Shown: positions 1 through 5,949 of the stretch, one piece after another
Layout: the number at the start of each line of letters is the position of its first letter
How positions within the stretch are numbered: the first letter of the stretch is position 1
NCBI GenBank assembly: GCA_003221375.1
Contig: QHRI01000448.1
Location: 1 to 6,924 of the forward strand
Length of the DNA stretch: 6,924 nt
From: Verrucomicrobiota bacterium
Lineage (GTDB): Bacteria; Verrucomicrobiota; Verrucomicrobiia; Chthoniobacterales; UBA10450
Direction of reading: 5' to 3'
Position numbers and translations under genes: made by a program
Notes under the pieces: model-generated
The model's database searches: none
What the model saw: the letters and a program-made list of their open reading frames with translations, nothing else
Told to the model about the DNA's origin: nothing

Positions 1-912
1 GTAAGCATTAGGATTTCGCGGATCGAGAGAGACCGCAGTTGCGAAATCTCGTTCTGCTTCGGGCCAATGGTTGCGACGTCGGTTGATGTAACCTGAAAGA
101 ATAAAGAAAGCCGTGTCGTTCGGAAGACCAGGTTGGGCAATGGCGAGTTCCTGTAGTGCGCCATCATAATCTCGATGGCATCGGAAGAGAAAATCAGCCT
201 GTGTAAAGTGCGCTTCAGCTGACTCGGGCCGGAGTCGCAATGCTGTCTTGACTGCGGCTTCTGCAAGGAGGACGCGATCCGGAGTTGGATCGAGGTCAAA
301 GAAGTAGAGAAGGTCATTGGCGCGCGCGATGTAACAGTAGGCGGAAACAAAATCCGGGTCGCGCTTGATTGCCTGATCCAGCAATTGCAGAGCGGAGAGC
401 AGGGCAGCTCGGACGTCCTCCGCTATGAGATAGCTGTCGATGATTTGCTTCGCCTGAAGATAAAGTTCAAACGCAACCAAATCCTGAGTCGGTAGCTCCT
501 CGATTTCGGCCTTTTGTATAGGCGAGAGTTTTGCCTGGAGTTGAGCAACAATTCCTTCGGCCAACTCACTCTGAATCGCAAACAAATCGGACGCGGTTCG
601 ATCGTACGTCTCGGCCCAGATTTGTGTATCAGTGCGTGCATCAATTAACTGCGCGGCGATGCGAAGCCGATTATTCGCCCGCTGTACCGAACCCTCCAGG
701 ATATAGATGACGCCGAGCTGTTGACCGATCTCGCGCAAATTGCGCGGCATGCCGCTTTTATACTGACGCACGCTAGTGTGGCTAATGACCCTTAGCTCCG
801 AGACCTTGGCTAGCTTCGTGAGAATCTGATCCTGTACTCCGTCCGCGAAGTACGTGTTTTGTTTATCGCCGCTCAAATTTTCAAACGGCAGAACGGCGAT
901 CGACTTGGCCTC
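1..912 (-). CDS. 3' fragment: FlgO/TolB-N-like domain plus TPR repeats, open at window edge
   Basis: From 912 to base 1 there are 304 uninterrupted codons. They begin EAKSIAVLPFENLSGDKQNT and continue through the FlgO-like signatures VISHTSVRQYKSG, NLREIGQQLGV, LEGSVQRANN, AQLIDARTDTQIWAETYD and DLFAIQSELAEGI. A TPR region follows, recognisable from ELYLQAKQ, DQAIKRDPDFVSAYCYIARA, AVKTALRLRPESAEAHFTQA, DYDGALQELAIAQPGLPND and ATAVSLDPRNPNAY. No good start codon with a Shine-Dalgarno site was seen near its beginning, so independent expression is doubtful. The continuous conservation suggests that the frame break is recent, or that it is a sequence error. Confidence 0.75.
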
Positions 913-1190
913 CAAGCGCCACCGACCGAATGCGGCTTTGTGACATTGACGTCCTCGCTTCGTTTGATTCCCTCCGGCGTGATCTCAAATGCCCAAGCCA
1001 ACACGAGCGCAACCGGCAGACCAATGCTGATCAATAAGACGATCAAGCGAATCACCCAATTGGGAACATTGAAGATCGGAAACACCTGGGCGATGCCTTG
1101 AGAAAGAGCCCAGCCGGCAACGATGTAAGCGACTGCAACTTTGTAAACGTTGCGCCGCTTTAGCTCGGCAAAAAAGTTCGTTATACGCAT
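873..1190 (-). CDS. 5' fragment: two-helix membrane module, truncated at 105 residues
   Basis: As written, translation from the ATG at 1190 yields about 105 residues. It starts with the charged FFAELKRRNVYKVAVAY motif. Two hydrophobic segments follow (about residues 17-39 and 46-69), separated by a short FPIFNVPNW turn, and then AFEITPEGIKRSED. The last 20 or so residues are out of frame and end at a TGA: the codons reading SRSPFCRLKI lie over the true KSIAVLPFEN of the paralogues. The product, if made, would be a small membrane protein without the FlgO or TPR parts. The module is common at the N-terminus of TolB-N-like (COG5616-type) proteins, and its function is unknown. Confidence 0.7.
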   Translation of the reverse strand: MRITNFFAELKRRNVYKVAVAYIVAGWALSQGIAQVFPIFNVPNWVIRLIVLLISIGLPVALVLAWAFEITPEGIKRSEDVNVTKPHSVGGAWRPSRSPFCRLKI

Positions 1191-1328
1191 GGCGCTACTC
1201 GCCAAGTGAGTATCACTTTTCGCCGAGAGTTCGCGTAAGAGATGTGTACGCGGGTGCGCGAAGCGTCGTCCTCACCCATCACCTTTCCAAAGGGGTCAGT
1301 CTCGGTCAACTTATCGGCGAATCATCCT

Positions 1329-1370
1329 TTAGATCGGCTAATACTTTTTCGGGAATTCATTCCGATCTAA
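1329..1370. repeat. 9-bp perfect inverted repeat in the intergenic region
   Basis: TTAGATCGG (1329-1337) and CCGATCTAA (1362-1370) are exact reverse complements with a 24-nt loop. It lies 86 nt downstream of the stop of the cyclase-like gene and 138 nt upstream of the next gene's ATG. No T-run follows the stem on the minus strand, so it does not look like a classic intrinsic terminator. It could be an RNA hairpin or a dimeric protein-binding site. The rest of 1191-1456 shows no convincing gene or promoter. Confidence 0.45.
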
Positions 1371-1456
1371 CTCAATGCGGCGTAGCCACCATCTCGCTAA
1401 ACCTGATGCCGGCGAATTTGGGTAGCCCGTTCTACGCGCTCACAGCTCATCGCTTC

Positions 1457-2629
1457 TCACTTGCTGGAAGTGTCTTTGGGCGCCAGCGAGGCAACAAGTT
1501 TTTGGAAACGCGAATCACCGCGGAGCGCATCCCAGTCGGGACTTTTCTTCAGTTCGCCATAGGTAATGCCGGTTGGAAGCTTGACGGATTTCTCCAGTTG
1601 TTCCAATGCGGCCTCCTTATCGCCGCACCGGGTGTAAATTGCCGCCAGATTGGTTATCCAGATCGAACCAATCCAGGAGTCCTTGGTAAAGGGAAGGATT
1701 CCACAAGCTCGTTTACCTTCCTGGATCGCTTCGGCGCACCGGCCGAGCATAGCGTCGGTCAGGCCGAGATAGCTCCAGCCCTGCGCGTAGTCGGGCTGTT
1801 CGCGAGTCATGCGCTCGAAAATGGCTCGGGCGGCGGTGAGGGCGGTTTGCGCGAGCTCCTTGTTGCCGAACAGCCAAGCCGTGCGCCCGACACAAAACTC
1901 ACGAGGGACAAAAGCCTCGTCAAAACTATTGGCGATGCCCTCGGCAGGAATAAGCGCGAGCGCCTTTTCGGCTTCGCTTTTATCCCGCTGCATCCAGCTG
2001 CAAACTAATAGTGGAAAAGCGACGCCACGGGCCGCTTCAGGGCCTTGTTGCGCGATCAACTGCAATGGCTTTCGCCATTCGGTGGTATCAGCCGTTTGCG
2101 CGAAAGAATTGAATCCAAGCAGATAGCTAACAAACGGATCGTTAGGCAGAATGCTCAGAGCCTGTTCATACAAGCGCCTTGCTTCCGCGTAGCGTCGCAT
2201 ACCCTGAAAGGTCGAACCCGCTTCCATCAGCACGACGAAGTTGCGCGGGTCCAGCTCCACGGCACGCTTGAAATTAGCATCAGCTTCCTTCCAGCGCGCG
2301 GTCCGGCGATCCACGGAGCCAATGACCATGTAAAGCCTGGCCTCGTTAGGCAGAAGTTGGGTAGCGAGATTCAGCTCCGCTAATGCCCGATCATAATCAC
2401 GAAATCCGTGGTAGGCATAGAGCCCCTTCATCCAGTGCACTTCGCCAGCATCCGGCTGAATCTCTTCTGCCTTTTGCAGAGCGGCCCGCGCCATTTCGCG
2501 GCGCTGTTCGGTGTGATCAAAGCCAGCCCAGTACAGGTCGAGGTGCGTTTCGCACATGAGGCAGTAGGCCCGCAGGAATTTCGAATCGCGCCGCACGGCT
2601 TCCTCCAGCAGGCTGATTCCCTGAAGCAA
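1457..2629 (-). CDS. 3' fragment: TPR tail
   Basis: This is the continuation in the second frame. It is legible from about 2700 (YLRARQLDD) and is in frame from a possible TTG at 2629 to the TGA at 1457. TPR units are clear in DYDRALAELNLATQLLPNEA, WKEADANFKRAVELDPRN, YAEARRLYEQALSILPND and DKEAALEQLEKSVKLP. The end, LKKSPDWDALRGDSRFQKL, is the normal C-terminal signature of this family. The fragment is about 390 residues long if translated from TTG. There is no convincing ribosome-binding site, so a separate protein is possible but unlikely. TPRs normally mediate protein-protein contacts; the partner here is unknown. Confidence 0.7.
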   Translation of the reverse strand: MLQGISLLEEAVRRDSKFLRAYCLMCETHLDLYWAGFDHTEQRREMARAALQKAEEIQPDAGEVHWMKGLYAYHGFRDYDRALAELNLATQLLPNEARLYMVIGSVDRRTARWKEADANFKRAVELDPRNFVVLMEAGSTFQGMRRYAEARRLYEQALSILPNDPFVSYLLGFNSFAQTADTTEWRKPLQLIAQQGPEAARGVAFPLLVCSWMQRDKSEAEKALALIPAEGIANSFDEAFVPREFCVGRTAWLFGNKELAQTALTAARAIFERMTREQPDYAQGWSYLGLTDAMLGRCAEAIQEGKRACGILPFTKDSWIGSIWITNLAAIYTRCGDKEAALEQLEKSVKLPTGITYGELKKSPDWDALRGDSRFQKLVASLAPKDTSSK

Positions 2630-3921
2630 GCTCGCTTTCGCATCGGGATCATTCGCCAGGTCATCGAGCTGCCGGGCTCGCAGGTAAAGGTCGTAAGCGA
2701 CCGAAGATCGTAAGCGAGCGGGTCGGTCGTGGCCGGCTGCTCAATCCGGGCTTTTTCGTTAGGCGACAAATGGGTTTGTAGTTGCTGGGCGATCGCTTCG
2801 GCGATCTCGCTTTGGATCGCAAACACGTCCGCAAGGTCGCGATCGTAAGTTTGCGCCCATAGGTGGGCGTCGTTTCGGGCGTCAATTAATTGCGCGTTTA
2901 CCCGCACCTTGTTTGCTACTCTTTGGACACTCCCTTCCAGTACATGAGCGACACCCAGTAATTGTCCAATCTCGCGCAGGTTGCGCGTGGCTGCGTTCTT
3001 GTACTGCATGACACTCGTGCGACTAATGACCTTCAGCTCGGCCACCTTTGCCAGGTTCGTCAGGATTTCATCCTGAACACCATCGGCAAAGAATGAGTTC
3101 TGCTTGTCATCGCTCAAGCTTTCAAACGGCAACACTGCGATGCTTTTTTCGGGGGCAACGTTGGAGGCCGAAGCAGCGGAGGGACTGCCCGGCGCCCGCG
3201 AACGAGCCTCACGAAGAATTGCCGGCGCAAAGATGATTGCCACGATTGCGAGCGCGAAAAGCAGAAACGCGGCGACCGATACCGCGATCAAAGTCGGGAA
3301 ACGTTTCCCGCGATGTGCTGACGATGCGATTTCCTCCCTGATCTGCTGAAATTTTTTGGGTGGCGCAGGATTGCCAACGATATCGGCGTAAAAATTGACC
3401 ACTGAAACAGACATACCGTGCTTCACCTCCACGTCGCCGAGATCGTGAAGATAAGGTTGCCAGCGGCGCGATTGGGCCAAATCATCGGCGACCCTTTTGG
3501 AAACAAGGATGTGTCCGGCATCGCCGCAATCCATGATGCGTTGCGCGATATTGATGCCAGCCCCGGCAATGTTCTCGCGTTGGTTCACGTCCGCAACGTG
3601 GTGAACTGGTCCGCTGTGAATTCCCATTCGCAGCGGCAGGCTCGGTTTCGCCCGCAGGGCCTGAGTAATTTCCAGTGCGCATTCGACCGGTTCCTCCTCC
3701 GATCCAGTAAACACCAGGGCCATGCCGTCCCCGGTCGGAAGAAAAACGAGTTGACCGGCCGCTTCCGCGTTTCGCCCCGTTTCTGTGTCCCGGACAATCG
3801 CGTTCAGCTCGTGCAGAGCTTCCGATTGCTCATCAGTCGTCAGCTTGGTGTACCCAACGATGTCGATGAAGAGGACATGCGCGATCTCCAGGCGCAGTTT
3901 GCGCTTTTCTTGCTCGCTCAT
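2428..3921 (-). CDS. 5' fragment: cyclase-homology domain, TM helix, FlgO-like domain
   Basis: Residues about 12-185 match class III adenylate/guanylate cyclases. FIDIVGYT carries the first metal Asp (D20) and PTGDGMALVF carries the second (D65). LRMGIHSGPV follows, and then AGINIAQRI with the transition-state Asn (N124) and Arg (R128). The two base-recognition positions are not canonical: the usual Lys is Leu61 and the usual Asp is Asn117, so ATP or GTP specificity cannot be assumed. One hydrophobic helix at about 210-235 probably places the cyclase domain in the cytoplasm. The FlgO/TolB-N-like domain starts at K259 (KSIAVLPFESLSDDKQN) and runs to about 390, through LEGSVQRVANKVRVNAQLID and DLADVFAIQSEIAEAIA. 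After about residue 401 the frame is lost, and some 95 Cys- and Arg-rich residues precede the stop. That tail is an out-of-frame reading of the TPR region. Confidence 0.8.
   Translation of the reverse strand: MSEQEKRKLRLEIAHVLFIDIVGYTKLTTDEQSEALHELNAIVRDTETGRNAEAAGQLVFLPTGDGMALVFTGSEEEPVECALEITQALRAKPSLPLRMGIHSGPVHHVADVNQRENIAGAGINIAQRIMDCGDAGHILVSKRVADDLAQSRRWQPYLHDLGDVEVKHGMSVSVVNFYADIVGNPAPPKKFQQIREEIASSAHRGKRFPTLIAVSVAAFLLFALAIVAIIFAPAILREARSRAPGSPSAASASNVAPEKSIAVLPFESLSDDKQNSFFADGVQDEILTNLAKVAELKVISRTSVMQYKNAATRNLREIGQLLGVAHVLEGSVQRVANKVRVNAQLIDARNDAHLWAQTYDRDLADVFAIQSEIAEAIAQQLQTHLSPNEKARIEQPATTDPLAYDLRSLTTFTCEPGSSMTWRMIPMRKRACFRESACWRKPCGAIRNSCGPTASCAKRTSTCTGLALITPNSAAKWRGPLCKRQKRFSRMLAKCTG
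2691..2717 (-). repeat. 17-nt imperfect tandem duplication that breaks the frame
   Basis: The 10-mer tcgtaagcga occurs at 2691-2700 and again at 2708-2717, a period of 17 nt. The seven bases between the copies only partly resemble the seven preceding the first copy. Seventeen is not a multiple of three, so the duplication shifts the frame of the cyclase-like gene. Deletion between the two 10-mers would remove exactly 17 nt and rebuild the conserved AYDLYLRARQ. Confidence 0.85.
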
Positions 3922-3925
3922 TTAC

Positions 3926-5794
3926 TTAAGTCGTTAGGCCCGCGAGTTCACTTGGATTGAGGTTCGGCGATAAGTTTCGCAAACCGCGGATCTTTTCGAA
4001 GCGGATCCCACTCGCAGCATCAACGTCGCCGAAGCGTGCTTGAATCTGTGCCAATGCGATCTGGGAATAGGGCTTGCTCACTGCATCGTTCTCGTAGGCT
4101 TCGACCGCGCGCTGTGCCTGCTCGAGCGCCTTTTCCTTTTCTCCAATCCCGGCATAAGCGAGGGCAAGGGTACTAGGTGTGCCGTTCGCGTCTGCTTGAA
4201 CCGGTGAATCAGGTTTTGGTTTAATCGCTTCGATGGCGCAAGAGAAACTTTGGCGCGCCTCCGCATCGCGACCCATCCACTGCTGACAATAACCAAGCTG
4301 GACCAGTGCGAGCTCAGTAACAGGGTCGAGCGGCTGTCCCCCGGGAATTGAGCTTAACTTTCGCTCAATGATACTGCTGGCGGTATCGAAGTGACGTTCG
4401 TAGAGCGCTTGGTTGATGCGAGGAGTGAGGACAAAATCTTCCATCACGTCCGCGGGAACCCGCGCGAGTTCCTCGGCGGCTTTGTCCAAACGGCCTTCGT
4501 TTTGAAAAGTCACCGCTTTGCTTGCGCGCACCGAGGCCGACTCCGGTGAGATCTCAAGCGCTCGATCCATGGCGGCGCGCGCGTCGTCAAAGCGCCGCAA
4601 AAAAGTGTAAAATTCGCCGCCGAGACTGCCTAGCAGTTGGAAATCCCGCGGATTCAGTTCGAGTGCCTTCTTGTACGTTGCCTCGGCTTCCTGCCAAAGA
4701 CCAAGGCGGCGTTGAACGAATGCGAGATTTTGCAACAGGTAGGAATTATTCGGCAACCGTATTTGCGCCTGCTTGTAAGCGGTAACCGCGCCCGCGAAGT
4801 CACGTAAAACCCGGTAGCGGTATGCGCCTTGCGCGATCCATGATTCCCCAGCTTCCGGTGCCAGCGCCATGGCGTGGTCAGCCGCTTCCTTCACCGCCCC
4901 GGCAGTGTTCGTGTTTGGATCGATTGCGTTGAAGAAAAGAAAGCTTCGAAGGACCGCGAGTCGCGCCCACGCAAACGCGAAATTCGGATCAAGCTGGACA
5001 GCTTCACCGTATTCGCGCGCAGCCTGCTGATAGGCTTCGTAACCGTACTGTGTGTGTTCGATCGCCAAACCGCGGAGGTAAGCGTCGTAAGCCGGAGTAT
5101 TGTGCGTTGGTTTGGCGGCGACAGCCTTTTGCTCGGCGCCAGTGAGCTTCGCGTTGAGCTGATCAGCGATGGTGCTGGCGACTTCACCCTCGACTCCAAA
5201 AACATCGTCGAGCTTGCGATTGTAACTTTCTGCCCAAACGTGTTCGTCGGTCGCGGCGCGGATCAACTGCACATTCACGTGCACAGCGTTCGCGATTTTT
5301 TGCACACTGCCTTCGAGCAAATTCGCGACCCCAAGCTGTTTTCCAACCTCGCGCAAATTGTCCGGCGCGCTTTTGTATTTCTGCGTCGAACTGCGGGAGA
5401 TGACTTTGAGGTCTGCGATCTTTGACAACCGCGTCAGGATCTCGTCCTGAATTCCTTCGGCAAAATAAGCGTTCGATTTGTCATCACTCAGATTATCAAA
5501 CGGTAGAACGGCAATGCTTTTCTCCGGAACAGATGTAGCCGCCTGGCTCTGTCGAGGCGTGACTGCGGACTTGCCCTCCGGTGTGATCTCAAAAGCCCAG
5601 GACAAAATCAGAGCGACTGGAAATCCGAGAATAAGCAACAGAACGACCAGCCGCACAGCCCAATTTGGAATTTCGAAGAACGGAAATACCTGCGTCGCAA
5701 CCTGGATAAGCAGCCAGGAGACGACTGCGTACGCGACTGCCACCTTGTAGACATTGCGGCGCTTCAGCTCCCCGAAGAACCCTTTTGGATTCAT
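3926..5794 (-). CDS. Two-helix membrane-anchored FlgO-like / TPR protein with an altered C-terminus
   Basis: The product is 622 residues. The N-terminus GFFGELKRRNVYKVAVAY leads into two hydrophobic helices (about 16-38 and 45-68), followed by AFEITPEG and a linker. A FlgO/TolB-N-like domain runs from K92 (KSIAVLPFDNLSDDKSN) to about 225. TPRs follow to about 594, for example WQEAEATYKKALELNPRD and FDDARAAMDRALEISPES. The family is found in COG5616-type proteins and has no firm function; a membrane-associated scaffolding or signalling role is inferred. ATG 5794 is chosen because the conserved module begins just after it; a GTG at 5863 would add 23 unconserved residues. No clear Shine-Dalgarno site is visible. 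It is probably first in an operon with the cyclase-like gene. The last 28 residues (595-622) are not family-like: an out-of-frame deletion appears to have removed about 20 residues and shifted the end. Confidence 0.88.
   Translation of the reverse strand: MNPKGFFGELKRRNVYKVAVAYAVVSWLLIQVATQVFPFFEIPNWAVRLVVLLLILGFPVALILSWAFEITPEGKSAVTPRQSQAATSVPEKSIAVLPFDNLSDDKSNAYFAEGIQDEILTRLSKIADLKVISRSSTQKYKSAPDNLREVGKQLGVANLLEGSVQKIANAVHVNVQLIRAATDEHVWAESYNRKLDDVFGVEGEVASTIADQLNAKLTGAEQKAVAAKPTHNTPAYDAYLRGLAIEHTQYGYEAYQQAAREYGEAVQLDPNFAFAWARLAVLRSFLFFNAIDPNTNTAGAVKEAADHAMALAPEAGESWIAQGAYRYRVLRDFAGAVTAYKQAQIRLPNNSYLLQNLAFVQRRLGLWQEAEATYKKALELNPRDFQLLGSLGGEFYTFLRRFDDARAAMDRALEISPESASVRASKAVTFQNEGRLDKAAEELARVPADVMEDFVLTPRINQALYERHFDTASSIIERKLSSIPGGQPLDPVTELALVQLGYCQQWMGRDAEARQSFSCAIEAIKPKPDSPVQADANGTPSTLALAYAGIGEKEKALEQAQRAVEAYENDAVSKPYSQIALAQIQARFGDVDAASGIRFEKIRGLRNLSPNLNPSELAGLTT
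3948..4010 (-). other. Displaced ancestral C-terminus (relic reading frame)
   Basis: In a frame different from the surrounding gene, codons 4010-3951 read WDPLRKDPRFAKLIAEPQSK and are followed by TGA at 3950-3948. This is the usual C-terminal signature of these TPR proteins; compare DWDALRGDSRFQKL at the end of the neighbouring paralogue. The preceding 20 or so residues of that signature region (as in ALEQLEKSVKLPTGITYGEL of the paralogue) are missing. This points to a deletion next to about 4011 whose length is not a multiple of three. Confidence 0.8.
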
Positions 5795-5949
5795 AGTTCT
5801 GGTTTTGCCATAGGCTACAAATCTATGAGCAAGGAGAAGACCGCTGAATGGCGAGGAGGACACGAGCCTTTCCGTCAGACTCGTCAGCTTTGATTTGTTT
5901 TAGCGTAATTCGTGTGTTTGGTGGGCACATCTTAATCGAGGAAACCAGA
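5795..5949. other. Divergent intergenic region
   Basis: These 155 nt separate the start of the minus-strand TPR gene cluster from the plus-strand MmgE/PrpD gene, so the promoters for both directions should lie here. I found no convincing -35/-10 pair on either strand. A short inverted pair, ACGAG (5862-5866) and CTCGT (5880-5884), and two CGTCAG copies (5873-5878 and 5882-5887) are present, but they are too short to call an operator. Confidence 0.5.
5938..5943 (+). promoter_or_regulatory. Ribosome-binding site for the MmgE/PrpD gene
   Basis: GAGGAA lies 6 nt before the ATG at 5950. It is the only strong Shine-Dalgarno site seen before any gene in the window, and it supports this start. Confidence 0.75.

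Larger units (their letters stand above)
1..1190 (-). pseudogene. Frameshifted, partial two-helix / FlgO-like / TPR protein gene (third paralogue)
   Basis: This is one ancestral gene split over two reading frames and cut by the left edge. It is collinear with the gene at 5794-3926: a two-helix module, a FlgO/TolB-N-like domain, then TPRs. The membrane module is read in one frame down to about 955, and the FlgO domain is read in the -1 frame from about 912 onward. The sequence between them has no stop in either frame, so the exact lesion cannot be placed. The net change is one base lost or two gained relative to a continuous frame. The ATG at 1190 is chosen because it gives MRITNFFAELKRRN, matching the short leader of the paralogue. 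A TTG at 1205 would add five residues. There is only a weak purine-rich site upstream (GGCGAG). It follows the cyclase-like gene on the same strand after 266 nt. Confidence 0.85.
1457..3921 (-). pseudogene. Class III cyclase-like / TM / FlgO-like / TPR protein gene, broken by a 17-nt duplication
   Basis: This is one ancestral gene with four parts: an N-terminal nucleotide-cyclase-homology domain, a single membrane helix, a FlgO/TolB-N-like domain and a long TPR tail. The gene spans 2465 nt, which is two more than a multiple of three. Removing the 17-nt repeat at about 2691-2717 gives exactly 816 codons including the stop. It also restores the sequence DPLAYDLYLRARQLDD, which aligns with ELYLQAKQ and AYDAYLRG in the two paralogues. 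The ATG at 3921 lies 4 nt beyond the TAA of the preceding gene, so the two are probably cotranscribed, although no clear Shine-Dalgarno site is visible. The C-terminus has the family ending (DWDALRGDSRFQKL) intact. Whether it is a dead gene, a switchable gene or a sequence error cannot be decided from one sequence. Confidence 0.85.

Noticed and set aside
873..960. Programmed -1 ribosomal frameshift joining the two parts of the third gene
   Set aside because: No slippery heptamer in the zero frame and no obvious downstream structure in the linker; a plain indel is simpler.
1319..1357. A 12-codon leader-peptide-like frame (MNSRKSISRSKG) inside the inverted repeat
   Set aside because: No ribosome-binding site and no amino-acid bias typical of attenuators; open frames this short are expected by chance.
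1329..1370. Intrinsic terminator for the cyclase-like gene
   Set aside because: The stem is not GC-rich, the loop is 24 nt, and no T-run follows on the minus strand.
1244..2008. Long plus-strand open frame (254 codons) opposite the TPR tail
   Set aside because: It overlaps the clearly conserved minus-strand TPR coding sequence, has no recognisable domain and no ribosome-binding site. Other plus-strand frames at 3418-3960 and 4874-5425 are rejected for the same reason.
5795..5863. Upstream GTG start adding 23 residues to the first TPR gene
   Set aside because: The added residues have no counterpart in the third paralogue, and the conserved module starts just after the ATG at 5794.
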